64,000 bases of DNA from Apostichopus japonicus (lineage: Eukaryota > Echinodermata > Holothuroidea > Aspidochirotida > Stichopodidae): contig NC_092569.1 of NCBI RefSeq assembly GCF_037975245.1, positions 19,957,001 through 20,021,000 on the forward strand. The letters run 5' to 3'. Positions 10,244-22,530 of the stretch are shown one piece after another; within the stretch, counting starts at the first letter, position 1, and the number at the start of each line of letters is the position of its first letter. The notes beneath the pieces are model-generated. The model was not told where the DNA came from. It did not search any database and saw nothing but the letters and a program-made list of their open reading frames with translations. The translations under genes were made by a program, and so were the position numbers.

Positions 10244-12094
10244 TAGACCAACTATGGAGACAAAAAAAAATTGGGGGATTTTCCATTAATTTGGGAGTTT
10301 ACATACCCATAATCAACATGTGTAAACAATAATCTTCGAAAACCTACTATAAGCCATCAAAAAACGACCACGAAAATGGACATTTTGGGTAGTCACGTGT
10401 CATTTATCTCTGGAATGTCTGAAAACAGAGATTGACCCAAAGGAGCCTCTGGTCACCGTGTGACGTTATTGTTGGAATACCGCGAAAATCAAACGCTGAA
10501 ATAGGCACTGTTTATACACAGATCGCGAATAATTGTACTGTATTTGACTTCCAATTTCGAGCGTTTGAAAAGCTGTTATCTTTAAAACAGGAACACATAC
10601 AGATAAACAACTAGTTTTAAGACAATTTTAAGCAGAAAACTTAGTAAAATGGGTTATTTTATTAGCAAAATTTCCACTCAAATGGAGGCATCGTTTACAC
10701 AGCGGAGCGTCAATAGGTACGTACGGTATACTGTAGACAATGCAAGCAGCTTGCCGATTCCGTAATACAATTTGATCGCAAGATACCGCAAACTGAACAG
10801 AAGAATAGACCTAAAAGATGCCTCATGCGTGATATGTGACGGGAAAATGGCTTACGTTACTGTCGACGAATTACAAAAAAGACAATAAACAAAATCGAAC
10901 AACTATACGAGAAGACGCTGACCCGAATCGACCAGGGTAGCATGTACATGACTTAGCTTCAGCTGAACATAGTACTTACTCGTTTTAATATCCAAAAGTA
11001 AAAACACAGAAAAAGCATCCTTTCAATAAAACAAATTTAGCAGTGAATATCCAAATCCACGTTTCTCGTTCAATCCTGGGCGAAATCCTACCGTGACTCT
11101 GTGTGATTCCATAGAGTTAGGTCTAGTTGAAACAGGCCTTGACTAGTAACATCCCACTATCACAAGACAGTCACTAACGAAATAAAACGTCCGATCGCTA
11201 CATAGAACCGTTTTTATTAAACTCCTTGGACCATGCAGATGCCGGAATAAACATAACGGACAATATAACACATGTATCACGAACTCACGATACTGGAATA
11301 CAACAAATGAAATAGATAAATGCGATGAAATCCTAACATAACTATTTACACATGCTGTGAGTTGTACCTCACTACATGTACTATCAATGCTACCCTAGGC
11401 ACGGTATATACACGGTCATCTCTTACAGTAAATATTATACTGTCAATTGCGTGATATAATGTTACATGTAAGGACGTCCAGGGCGTGTTTACGAGGAGAC
11501 TTGAAAAGGTTAATTTCACATTAGCTATGTCCGACACAGCTGTCGACAGTATACAAGTTTTCGCAGAATGAGACATTTGCAGCATACACCAAGCCAGGGT
11601 CATGTATGTGGACTCATGGGCATGAGATACTCCGGGTGCTGAAAAATCTTTCCGCGTGGATCTCACAAAATTGATCCAAGTCTACGGCGTTTTACGTCGG
11701 TTCTTCTACTCGGAAAGCTAAAAAGCTGATGCTTTTGTTGGCTGAGGTATAACTGCAACCTCCAACAATACAGAATCGTGGCTTTCCGGGAAAACAAGGA
11801 GTAATATCGTTGATGTATTTGGCAGCTCAAGTATACAACTTTACACACTAAAAGTATTGTTGTGAGTGAGGTATACCAACGGTGACGTCACATGGTCACC
11901 TGATGTCTTAGGAATGTTTCAGGAATGTCTGAAATAGGTTTCCTAAAAAGTTGACTTTTCTTCCCATGTTTCACGTATTTAATGTCCGAAATTGGTAAAG
12001 TTAACTACAACAATGTGATTGGAGTGAGTTAAGGATTACATACATGCAAAATGGTGGGATTTTATGTTCATCGAAAAGTCTCCATAGTTGGTCT
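10244..12094. mobile_element. 1.85-kb non-autonomous TIR element, PIF/Harbinger-like
   Basis: Copy B holds the empty site (GGAACTTAAGGCAAG near 34610). Here it is split by a segment with 17-bp perfect terminal inverted repeats, AGACCAACTATGGAGAC (10245-10261, complement 12078-12094). The flanking TTA triplets (10241-10243, 12095-12097) look like a 3-bp target duplication, the hallmark of PIF/Harbinger elements. No intact transposase is present. A decayed THAP-like zinc finger lies inside on the minus strand. Confidence 0.85.
11590..11800 (-). pseudogene. Decayed THAP-type zinc-finger remnant
   Basis: Minus-strand frames give CIVGGCSYTS followed by an FLAFR stretch (about 11715-11785). In a shifted frame, TWINFVRSTRKDFSAP follows (about 11635-11690). 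Together these match the C..GC, hydrophobic and W..FVR...F order of a THAP domain. A stop and at least one frameshift separate the halves, so it is broken. THAP domains are common DNA-binding parts of DNA-transposon proteins, which fits its place inside the TIR element. Confidence 0.5.
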
Positions 12095-12207
12095 TTAAGG
12101 CAAGAGCACTCGACAATTTTTTGGTGAAGACAGCAGATCAAATAGAGAACGTTTGGAATACTAATTCTGTTTCACTCATATCAACCATGACATTACTCAT
12201 ATTCTAG

Positions 12208-12317
12208 TTACTAGTGAACCTGGGTCAAGTAATGAGGGTACCTCGCTTCCGGTTGACGCCACATCATACACCACGATCCGTACAAACTGCCTTACGAGTC
12301 ATGGCAGTGTTATTCAG
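12208..12317 (+). CDS. Gene A exon 4 (stalk)
   Basis: Acceptor attctag, donor TTCAG|gtaagc, 110 nt, phase 1 to 0. Encodes a Ser/Thr-rich linker (SEPGSSNEGTSLPVDATS) ending in one Cys and GSVIQ. It is the first element of gene A inside the duplication. Confidence 0.8.
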
Positions 12318-15274
12318 GTAAGCGTTAGGAACAGCTGTATTTCGATAATGTTTCGATATAATTCAAATATTAACTTATAGCTTTGTTGTATAAGTCAAGT
12401 TTCATTTTAAGAATGATAGAAGAGTCCAACCTATTGGAAGTTTCAGTCCACTGTTGCGTTTTACACGTGAGTAATACACATTCGAAAAATATATTAAAAA
12501 AATGCTGGGAGCCAGATGGAATCATGAGATATTTGTTCATTAACCTTCATTTTCATGTTCTGATTATACACTTGTTGACAATATATGACAGTTTGTAGTT
12601 TGAAGTTGGTTGTAAAATGGACTTGAATTTATTTTGTAACATCGGAGATATAATTAAATTTGCATACAAGTGTATACCGCTTTACTGTATTTCTCTTTGC
12701 CGGTACATGGCAGAAGACATGGTATATTGCATACAGTGATTCACAGATCCATAATTATATGTTTTTTTTTCTATTAAATTTTTATTTTCCTGTTAGTTTT
12801 CTTAAGTTCATTATTTGATTTGAAACCTTCTGTTGACATGATTTCTCTTTTGATTCAGAATGGTTCATTTCTCGTGAATGAAGGTTGTACAAGGATTTCC
12901 ACCTGTGATAATGGAGTAATGAATGACAACGACCTATACCAGTGTAGCTCTGATGCGGTTTGTGAAGTCCGTAACGATGTACGCAAATGTTACTGCCTGA
13001 GTGGTTACCAAGGTAACGGAGTGAATTGTACAAAACACATGACCGACTGTAAGGATTGGTACAATGCTGGAAACACTACTAATAGTATTTATACTATCAT
13101 ACCAACTAACTCGAATGGATCATCATTTGATGTTTCCTGTAATATGACTGACGGAGGAGGATGGACGGTATGTCTATAGTATGACATCCTATAGTATAGA
13201 CGATATATAGTATATGTATAATATGACTGACGGAGTAGGATGGACGGTAAGTCTAGTATGACATCCTATAGTATAGACGATATATAGTATAATATCACCC
13301 AAGACTGTACAATTCGGTTCGGCTGATAATATGACTGACGGAAGAGGATGGGCGGTTAGTCTATAGTATGACATTCTATAGTATATACGATATATTGTAT
13401 ATGTATAATATGACTGACGGAGGAGGATGGACGGTAAGTCTAGTATGACATCCTATAGTATAGACGACATATAGTATATGTATAATATGACTGACGGAGG
13501 AGGATGGACTGTAAGTCTGTAGTATGACATCTTATTGTATAGACGATATATTGTATATGTATAATATGACTGACGGAGGAGGATGGACGGTAAGTCTATA
13601 GTATGACATCATGGCATGCGCATCATTAAGGTTGTGGGCCTTTTGACCATATTAAGTCATAGCTCACGTAGGAATCACATCTATTTTGTCATTTGATATA
13701 CAACAATAGGCCAGATGCAGTTTTTACCTCTTGGAGTTTCACCTCTGACCTTGGGCGCTATGATGAATGTCTTTTCTTTCCCGGATTGAGAATGGGGAGA
13801 AGTTGCTGATATCTTTAGTTTAGACAACCACATGCATGTAATTTATTTGCTCGCCACAATATTTGAGAATAAATAACATCTCGTTTTAATGATACTGGTA
13901 TAACAGTGTTAGAATGATATTTCTCTCTCCCCATCACTCAGGTATTCCAACGTCGCGTTGATGGTTCTGTTGATTTCAATCGTAACTGGATCAGCTACAA
14001 AGAAGGCTTTGGTGAGCTGGATCATGAGTTCTGGTTGGGAAATGATAAGCTGTATTACCTCACCAATCAAGGCAATTATCAACTCCGGGTTGATTTCGTG
14101 ACCATAAATGGTAATCCACTCTATGCTAAATTTGACCGGTTCCGTATCAACAATGAAAGTGACAACTATCGACTGTCTAGATTGGGAGAATACAGCGGAA
14201 ATGCAGGTTTGTGAACAGTTAGACTATTGTTTGCTTATACGTCATAACAGTGAATGGATTTATTTCAATATAGTGGTATTATTTCGATGTCGAATATGTT
14301 TGGACTAAGTCTGGAAATGTATTTCTTTATACGTAAGCTACAAGTTATCATTCCATGGTAATACACGTAACAATAATGATAATTAAATATTTCACACAAG
14401 TTTAATCAAAGATAGTGATTTTTTTACATTGATTTCGCTAATGTAAATGATGAGTAACTCCTTACCCGTATAAAGTTTGCATTTTATTACCACTTTAATG
14501 TTTATTATTGCACATTGTTTTTTGTTTTAATTGATGGCATTAATTAAAATAATCTTCCGTATTTTAGACAGTAATTATAAAAAGTATACAATCCAAGCGT
14601 TTAATAGTTTTTCGGGATATCAAAAAATTAAAACAATAAAAGGAATTCAATCGGGGGGGGGGGTAGTAGTGGTGGGCGTGAAAAACCCTCCAGGGACAAA
14701 AAGTGATGTGACATTGGGCAAACCACGAAATTACCTTAAAACACGTGAGAAAAAAATGTCATTTTTTTTTCAACAGCACAGTATTTTTTATTAAATGTGT
14801 CTTTAAGTTGTCATAATAGCGTATTTTCACAAAATTGGGAGAGGTGAGAGAATCATCCCCCAGCCGAGTGCCCGGCTCCTCTGCCCTGTCAAAATTTTTC
14901 CTCTTTTATGCTGACACATTTCTATATGGTAATAGAGATTGGATAGTTGATAATATGATATCTCATGATGTTTAGAGATTTCCAGCTCAATATACATTAC
15001 AATAATTAAATCCATTCATTTTATTGTTTAATCTTCAGGTGATGGTGGTAGTTTACGTAGTCGTTTGAAGTTATCCTTCAGTACCTCGGACATGAACAAT
15101 GGAGAATGTTCATATGGCTACCATTGTGGCTGGTGGTTCCGGGGATGTCAAAGAGGTTGCCTCAATGGGGACTATCATGCAGCACTGAATGCAAGGTCAG
15201 GTATATCCTGGTATACACCGTCAGGTCCCTATTATAATATCAAGTATACTGAGATGAAGATAAGGCATGTCTAG
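12208..15274 (+). CDS. Gene A: EGF-FReD protein, exons 4-7 only
   Basis: Exons 12208-12317, 12859-13167, 13942-14206 and 15039-15274 join in phase (1/0, 0/0, 0/1, 1/stop) to encode about 306 residues. The order is Thr/Ser-rich stalk, an EGF-like module with six Cys between CTRISTCDNG and NGVNC, then a full FReD from DCKDWYNAG to TEMKIRHV, including DGGGWT, EFWLGNDK, a TSDMNNGE calcium-loop region, CGWWF and LNGDYH. The predicted role is a secreted pattern-recognition or lectin-like protein. The signal-peptide, second and third exons found in gene B are absent upstream because the duplication begins just 5' of exon 4. The gene is therefore either 5'-truncated or driven from gene 1/SRCR exons, which are phase-compatible. 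No stop or frameshift was seen in these four exons. Confidence 0.85.
12859..13167 (+). CDS. Gene A exon 5 (EGF-like plus FReD start)
   Basis: Acceptor tgattcag, donor ACG|gtatgt, 309 nt, phase 0-0. Encodes an EGF-like module and the FReD N-terminus through CNMTDGGGWT. Several N-glycosylation sequons. Downstream tandem copies of its last 25 or so bases carry the stronger donor gtaagt. Confidence 0.92.
13168..13600 (+). repeat. Minisatellite that repeats the exon 5 end and its 5' splice site (copy A)
   Basis: A unit of about 75-110 bp is repeated about five times after the true exon end. Each unit contains ATATGACTGACGGAGGAGG, then ATGGACGGTAAGTCTA and a TATAGTATAGACGATATA spacer. Every unit therefore recreates the coding end NMTDGGGWT and a consensus donor. 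Reading past the true donor gives a stop within a few codons. Confidence 0.9.
13942..14206 (+). CDS. Gene A exon 6 (FReD middle)
   Basis: Acceptor atcactcag, donor GCAG|gtttgt, 265 nt, phase 0 to 1. Encodes VFQRRVDGSVDFNRNW, EFWLGNDKLYYLTNQGNYQ and KFDRFRINNESDNYRLS. Confidence 0.93.
15039..15274 (+). CDS. Gene A exon 7 (FReD C-terminal, ligand-binding part)
   Basis: Acceptor atcttcag, stop TAG at 15272-15274, 236 nt. Encodes FSTSDMNNGECSYGYHCGWW, GCLNGDYHAALN and IKYTEMKIRHV. This part of a FReD carries the calcium site and ligand pocket. Two Cys beyond the usual family pair are present (HCGWWF and GCLNG). By my count it differs from gene B's exon at about 37 of 236 bases. Confidence 0.93.
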
Positions 15275-17165
15275 TGCGTTGTAGATGTTTAGAATAATTC
15301 TCAGCTTCGAATTATCTAGAGATAACTTAAACATCATACACAGAGAATGATGATAACTGATCACCATCGGCAGTGAAACAAGTCATTAATGTTGAAAATA
15401 AAGAATAAGACACATTAAAAAGAGTTAATTGTTAAATATCCGTGTTTAGACCTCCTGCTATCATTCTTATAATGATTTATATTTAATGTTTGTTACACAG
15501 AGTGAACCTGTAAGTATTTGTGGTAAACAGCTATTATATTTAGCTCTATTTTACTTCAGTGCGTAATATTTAGACTGATATTACGATTAAAGTTAGTGTC
15601 TGGAATTTAGCAACTTCTGTTTGTTTCTTCGGTTGTTTTTTTATCAAAACAAATTATGTTATAATAACTGGTTACCTTTCATAACTCACATATCACTAGT
15701 GAATTGACTGATGTGTGTTAATTGTAGCCTGTAGGTTCTTAATGATAAAAACAGATTTACGTTAGAGCTGATAATTATAACCTCAGCTGACAGACCTTAG
15801 AAACAGAAATCATGTTAGTCCAGTTGCTAAATACATGAAATACATACATAAATTAAATACATCGGTTATTGCAAAGTGATAAGTAAAATACTGCCTTTGT
15901 TTTAAATTGTAACTGACATACTTTCTCACCAAGATTTCATCATCTACTCTGGTTGTATTGAAACAAACTATAAATAAATTCAAAGCAGGAAAAGTTATCG
16001 TTGTTAACAATCTACATTAATGATTATAAACCAGTCTATGTATTATCATTCTTTATAAATCTTCTTTGTCGATCCAGAAATTATCGCAAATTTATTCGAA
16101 AAATATCCGCGAAGAAGAATACAACAGAAAAGAACATCAAGCAGGAGAGATTAATATTAGTATATATTACGAATTGTTGTGCGACGAAATTAGTAACAGT
16201 CTCAAAATTGTAGGCAAACACGGATAACGCCGGTCAAAGAATTGGCTTACATTTTATTTATTTGCTGTTATTCTTCATTAATGGTACAGGCGAAGCAAAA
16301 CCATATCAATTTTTTATTTCTAGTTAATATCCATCGCATTTCCCCTTTCCTTATCATCGTGTTCAATTATCATTGAGTATCATTTCATTTTAATCTATTA
16401 CAAATGATTATAGGAAGAAAACGTTTAAAATCATATTTTTAAATATATTTATAAATGTTATTTGGAGATTCGATGAATATATGTAGTCACTCAAAAGTCA
16501 GCTTATTTCTTGTCATTGCCCTCTTTTCGTCGTTCTTTCTGTCTCCATAATGTCTCTAAAATTTCTTCTATAGTTTTGACTAATTCCAAGTTAAACAACC
16601 ACCATCGTATGTTCAGATGTATTAAATGGAATACTCCATCCCTAATATGCAAATTTACTTAATCCCGACTCCCAAATCTGCTAATTAATATAATCCGTCA
16701 TCAATATGTCACTTTAGAAACCTGTTGTAGTTTCCATCGTTAAAGATAATGTCATGATTCACCCCCCCCCCCCTCTGTCCTCCCCCAGGAATCAGTTTCC
16801 CTACATCGGAACCAGTTTCAACGTTCTCACGGTCACACTTCCTACTTTATCAGTTTATAAAATCCTGGATCCGTCTCAAATGACAATAGGTTCTTTCACT
16901 GACTTATGACGGTTGAGTCATTCTCGAGGAAAACGATGTGTGATATTCTGTCTGTGTATGTATGTAGGAGGAGGGGGTGGGGTTTGGAGTGTCGAGTGGT
17001 GGGGGAGATTCGAGCGTTAGGCTGCGTTATCTAACTGATTTAGTATCATTGCCAGGCTAGTAAAATGAATATGAACAACACAAAAGACACTCAGGTAAAA
17101 ATATTTGACATGATTATATTGATGAGATTTCTCGAAATGAACGAAATATAGGCTACGGAATGAAA
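15275..17165. other. Non-coding 3' flank of gene A
   Basis: Contains an AATAAAG signal about 130 bp after the stop, which may be the polyadenylation signal. The rest is AT-rich DNA that matches 39739-41785 in copy B. No gene was seen. Confidence 0.6.
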
Positions 17166-18778
17166 CGGTATGAAACGGAATGAACGAGATGAGCGGGATG
17201 AGCGGGATGAGCGAGATGAGCGAGATGAGCGGGATGAGCGGGATGAGCGGGATGTGCGGGATGAACGGGATGGGCGGGATGAACGGGATGAACGGGATGA
17301 GCGGGATGAGCGGGATGAGCGGGATGAGCGGGATGAGCGGGATGAGCGGGATGAGCGGGATGAGCGGGATGAGCGGGATGAGCGGGATGAGCGAAATGAG
17401 CGGGATGAGCGAGATGAGCGGGATGAACGGGATCATAGGGATCAGCGGGATCAGCGGGATCAGCGGGATCAGTGGGATGAGCGGGATGAGCCAGATGAGC
17501 CAGATGAGCGGGATGAGCGGGATGAGCGGGATGAGCGGGATGAGCGGGATGAGCGAGATGAGCGAGATGAGCGGGATGAGCGGGATGAGCGGGATGAGCG
17601 GGATGAGCGGGATGAGCGGGATGAACGGGATGAACGGGATGAGCGGGATGAGCGGGATGAGCGGGATGAGCGGGATGAGCGGGATGAGCGGGATGAGCGG
17701 GATGAGCGGGATGAGCGGGATGAGCGGGATGAGCGGGATGAGCGGGATGAGCGGGATGAGCGAGATGAGCGAGATGAGCGGGATGAGCGGGATGAGCGGG
17801 ATGAACGGGATGAACGGGATGAGCGGGATGAGCGGGATGAGCCGGATGAGCCGGATGAGCCGGATGAGCGGGATGAGCGGGATGAGCGGGATGAGCGGGA
17901 TGAGCGGGATGAGCGGGATGAACGGGATGAACGGGATGAGCGGGATGAGCGGGATGAGACGGATGAGCCGGATGAGCGGGATGAGCGGGATGAGCGGGAT
18001 GAGCGGGATGAGCGGGATGAGCGGGATGAGCGGGATGAACGGGATGAGCGTGATGAACGGGATGAACGGGATGAGCGGGATGAGCGGGATGAGCGGGATG
18101 AGCGGGATGAGCGGGATGAGCGGGATGAGCGGGATGAGCGGGATGAGCGGGATGAGCGGGATGAGCGGGATGAGCGAGATGAGCGAGATGAGCGGGATGA
18201 GCGGGATGAGCGGGATGAACGGGATGAACGGGATGAGCGGGATGAGCGGGATGAGCCGGATGAGCCGGATGAGCCGGATGAGCGGGATGAGTGGGATGAG
18301 CGGGATGAGCGGGATGAGCGGGATGAGCGAAATGAGCGGGATGAGCGAGATGAACGAGATGAGCGAGATGAACGAGATGAGCGAGATGAACGGGATGAGC
18401 GTGATGAACGGGATCACCGGGATCAGCGGGATGAGCGGGATCAGTGGGATGAGCCGGATGAGCGGGATGAGCGGGATGAGCGGGATGAGCGGGATGAGCG
18501 AAATGAGCGGGATGAGCGAGATGAGCGGGATGAGCGGGATGAGCGGGATGAACGGGATGAGCGGGAAGAACGGGATGAGCGGGATGAGCGGGATGAACGG
18601 GATGAGCGGGAAGAACGGGATGAGCGGGATGAGCGGGATGAGCGGGATGAGCGGGATCAGTGGGATGAGCCGGATGAGCCGGATGAGCCGGATGAGCCGG
18701 ATGAGCGGCATCATTGGGATGAGCCGGATGAGCAAGATGAGCGGGATAAGCGGGATGAGCGGGATGAGCGGGATGAAC
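17166..18778. repeat. 1.6-kb minisatellite, 9-bp unit GATGAGCGG
   Basis: About 180 tandem copies of GATGAGCGG with unit variants (GATGAACGG, GATGAGCCG, GATCAGCGG, GAAGAACGG). Variant patterns repeat at about 414 bp (46 units; for example the block at 17761 recurs at 18175), showing higher-order duplication. The 9-bp period keeps all frames open, so 560-577-codon open frames on both strands (Asp-Glu-Arg, Met-Ser-Gly, Leu-Ile-Pro repeats) are artefacts. Copy B has only about 155 bp of the same array at 41786-41940. Confidence 0.97.
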
Positions 18779-18855
18779 GACGAACGAACGAACGAACGAA
18801 CGAACGAACGAACGAACGAACGAACGAACGAACGAACGAACGAACGAACGAACGA
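18779..18855. repeat. (CGAA)n microsatellite
   Basis: A tetranucleotide run directly after the 9-bp array. The same junction occurs in copy B (41941-41976), where it is shorter. Confidence 0.95.
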
Positions 18856-19591
18856 ATTAAATTGAATGGAATGGAATGGAATGAAATTAAAACCAAGAAA
18901 TGAAATCCATCGATTTGAAATCTATTAAAATTCATCGACAAAAACGATGAAAAATCGGTATATCGATGAAATCGATAACCCATGTTGAGTAAGGTGCAGA
19001 GGTATACTATCATATTTAATGTGTTCATATTTGGCAAACCATGTATATCACAATATTCCAAAAATATCCCAAACTAGAAATATTACAATAAAAGATATAT
19101 ATTGAAAAGTTTGCTTACTTTGTCAGTGAACGATCAATATCCTTTTAATGAGAAGGTCAAAGATCGTTTCTGGTCAACAATAATAAAATTATAAAAACTG
19201 TTTACACCCGCTATTTAACCTAACTAATTACAGTATCATATAACTTTTTTATGATTTTATGTATGAAGCCTTTATGAATACCATATTTAATATAACTGTT
19301 TCTTTTATCTTGTTTGTTTCTTTGTTATACTTTCTTTCATTGGATGTCATAAAAAAGAACTGCAACAAAAGTAACGAATGTGACAACCGAGAATACTCTC
19401 CCATATGCGTTCACTCTGGTTTAGTAGTGTAAATGTAATACGTAGATTGGAGTCGATCTTAATCTTCACATCAAACACCAATAAATATGATTAACCTTAA
19501 TAATTATTCGTGCAATATACAGTGTGCAGCATTGCAAGTTACAATACCAACGAAAACAAAGCACAGGCCAGTATATGTTACTCGTACGTAC
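18856..19591. other. Non-coding DNA shared with copy B
   Basis: AT-rich sequence matching about 41977-42695. No gene seen. Confidence 0.6.
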
Positions 19592-20254
19592 TGTTATGAT
19601 GCAGCATGTTACTTTAAAGGTTAACTACGCTAATTGATGTTATGTAATTCTTTAATGGTGTATTATTATGCTAATTTGTAAACGCAGAGCACAATCAGTG
19701 CAGTTCTAAGCTACGGTCGAGTAACCTCACCGAATGCCATATAAATTAGTTTTCAAGGAGTGGCTCGGTCTCTTCTCCCGGTGGCACCAACCTGTACGTC
19801 ACGCCACGTATCACAACTATGTCTGCATAGCCCTTAGAAAACCTACCTTTTCCGTTCCGGCCTTTCTTCACCATGCCAACCACGCTGTGTGTGACTTACT
19901 CTTAACTCTCTTTTGGATACCATTCTTCTGAACTTATTATTTACCTTACCTGGTCCTGTTCTCTATACCGGAGCTGTTATTTATACGAAAAGCGCCTTCC
20001 GGAAGCTTCCAGACACACCCGCACTACGGTTACAGACTACCCTGGGATTTGACACCCCGACGGAGAGCCCAGCGGTAGCGAGGTACCTTGCGTGCGCGCT
20101 AAGTTAACTTTAAGTATTAAGGTATGTAATGTATTTTTGCTAAGTTATATATTTTTGTTACCAAGAGACACGCATTAGATTCTTTTAAAAAAAACCTATC
20201 TAACCTACTTTATGGTGTTCGTTTCCCAAACCATGATATCTGGACTTCGTAACA
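19592..20254 (+). mobile_element. Solo LTR
   Basis: 663 bp absent from copy B, where GTACGTACTTTC is uninterrupted near 42694. The insert begins TGTTATGATG and ends CTTCGTAACA (TG...CA, short inverted ends), flanked by a 4-bp duplication GTAC (19588-19591, 20255-20258). A TATA-like box (CATATAAATTAG) lies at about 19738. There is no internal coding region, so this is a solo LTR, probably of a Ty3/Gypsy-type element. Strand is by the TATA orientation. Confidence 0.8.
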
Positions 20255-21141
20255 GTACTTTCGTAGATGCGTAGTATTTTATTTGCTACTAAGATCGTTA
20301 ATATGAATACCAAAATACCGAGCTATTTGAAAGAAATGCAATAAAACCAGGATTATTCGAACTTTGAACTGTTAGGCAACGAATCCGAAACACTCGTAAC
20401 CCTCTGCAGAAGAGCGTGACGTGATTTGAACTGTGCCATACGGTAAACGTTGTAGTGTGATAGTGATGTAGTGATTTAGTGATCTATTTCCACACCGTCA
20501 CTAATAAACAACAGATCATTATATGTTGGATGTTATTACAGGAAGCGTCAGCCCCGAACGATTGTATTCAACAATCTAACACTGGGAGCGTATAGTCTGC
20601 ATGGTTTGTACAAGGATTCGTTGATAGATTTCCGTATACATTGGATGGTTTGGAATAGAATTGAATGATCTTAGCACTAACCATATGCTATTGTTTAGGT
20701 ACTATCACCATTCATAAACCATGATGTATGCTTATTGTATTCAATTTACGCTGTTTTCATTGTTTTTTATTTAACTTGTTGATTTCATTAGTAATATCAA
20801 TGTCACAATACAGTACGCCATATTCTAAAATCTAGGCATAGTTGACTTCAAACGACTAACGAGAAAACAGCAATATCTGCCAGTGTATATTTGTTTGTGT
20901 ATCGTCACTTTATCGTGAATAACGAAGTACGCGAAAATTATTTTTTAATAATCCAATGGATTGCGTAGTTTATATGCAGCTGATTTAAGTTCCTTTGAAA
21001 ACAAACTGAGGAGAGAGTCTCAGTTTGGTTGATTGAATCTTTAGTCACGTTTAACTAGTATTGACTGTTTTGGTATAGCTTTGATCAATGCTACTGTCAT
21101 TCTATGGAAGAAGGAACAAAGGTAAACTAAAGATATTCCAG
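20255..21141. other. Non-coding DNA shared with copy B
   Basis: Matches about 42696-43579. No gene seen before the coiled-coil exons. Confidence 0.55.
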
Positions 21142-22110
21142 AAAATCTGAGCAATTTACCTACAAACGATTACACAAGGTCACCGTGAAGGAAGAAAAGT
21201 TGAGGGATGACCATCGAAAGACGAACACGTAAGTATGCATTCAAAATGATGCATCTCGCGTCAGTATGGACAGCGGTAGATGTGGACATAACCGTTAACA
21301 TGCCCTACTACTTCACTGTTTAATAATGCTTCAAAGGTGCCTCAAATAAGCTCATGCTTACCATAGGATTGAACATGTACCTACAGTACAGATATGCGTC
21401 ACTTTTTAGATGAACGGCGAGGTAAATATGACGTCAGCGATAAGTTTGTTTTTCATTTTCCAGGGAAGATGTTCACAAGTTGTCATTGCGCAGTCGTCAA
21501 CAAATCAAGAGCATCACAGCACTTCAAGAAGATCGACGAAAGGTTGAACGTGACCGAGATCGCTTGATTAAACTCGTTCAAGGCAATCTTCAAGACAAAC
21601 AAAACATGACGTCATGTGTATCCAGCATCGACGGATCCAAAAATAATCTCAGACTGTAGCAAAAGCTGAAAGCTAGGACAAATCGGTTTGTCTACAAACC
21701 TGAAATAATTTCCATATTCAAATTGCAGTAACTGATTGATATACCAAAATGGTTTTATCTATTTTGTGACTGTAACAGTTGAACAGAAAGTATTTTCATT
21801 TCTAGTTACATCAGCTAATATGACTATGAATCAGCAAATTGACTTTTTGGGTGTTTTTTTTTTTTTTTTTTTTGCTGTAGGTTCTATTCAATGGCATTAC
21901 AATGTAAGACTCTTGTTTCTCGATCACTGAAAAATCTTAATTCAGCTTCATGCATACAGGGTGGATATATACATACCGAAGGAAAGTAGTCAGGGACATT
22001 AAATGTCACCATGTGTTGCAAACTCGTAGACCTTACTAGAGCAGACATGTCTCTGTTTTCCAATTTGACAATCAATACCGTTAATCTCTGCTCCTTCATG
22101 TGTTGCTTCA
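21142..22110 (+). pseudogene. Coiled-coil gene fragment, copy A, broken by two stops
   Basis: Proposed exons are 21142-21228 (acceptor attccag, donor CAC|gtaagt, phase 2-2), 21464 to about 21726, and about 21881-22110. The first two join in phase and encode a charged heptad-like helix (YKRLHKVTVKEEKLRDDHRK, then LQEDRRKVERDRDRLIKLVQ). The frame is closed by TAG at 21657-21659, where copy B has AAG, and again by TAG at 21987-21989, where copy B is open. The family is unknown. The relation of the third block, which encodes a Cys-containing stretch, to the first two is inferred only from order. Confidence 0.5.
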
Positions 22111-22530
22111 ATTTGAACATATTATAACCTTAACTTGGAATGGTCACAATCGTTCTTGTTCCACAACGCTGCTTTATTCATTAACAGTTTGAGAAGGTGG
22201 CTGATTAAATTGCTTTCATCCTGATTGTGTATATTCGCCATTTGTAAAATATATAAATATTAACCTTATTGGCCAAAACATATATGATTAGTTTGCTTTA
22301 TTATTATTATTGATTCCTTGTTTGCATGTGAACCGTACATAATGCATATAAAATAAAGTCATGTAAAGTAGGAGATGATAAAAACTGGAATGATCATTAC
22401 AAAAACACCCACTTGGCAGCTCCTCTATATGGGCAAACAGGACGCCATTATGAGAATAAAAAATAGGAGATTAATGAAAAGAATATAAATCGTACGTTGC
22501 TAGGAGAAACCGAAATTTGTCAACACTGTG
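22104..22530. other. Segment present in copy A, absent in copy B
   Basis: About 427 bp between two GTG trinucleotides; copy B runs CTTCATGTGGATAAAG directly. The GTG microhomology fits a deletion in copy B. No element ends were seen. Confidence 0.6.

Noticed and set aside
13168-13600. CRISPR-like array or further tandem coding exons
   Set aside because: Units are contiguous exon-end/intron copies with no unique spacers, in an animal gene intron. They lack acceptors, so they cannot be separate exons.
17017-18903. Three overlapping 560-577 codon open frames (Asp-Glu-Arg, Met-Ser-Gly, Leu-Ile-Pro repeats)
   Set aside because: They come from a 9-bp tandem repeat, whose length is a multiple of three, so no stop can arise. 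The paralogous copy has almost none of it.
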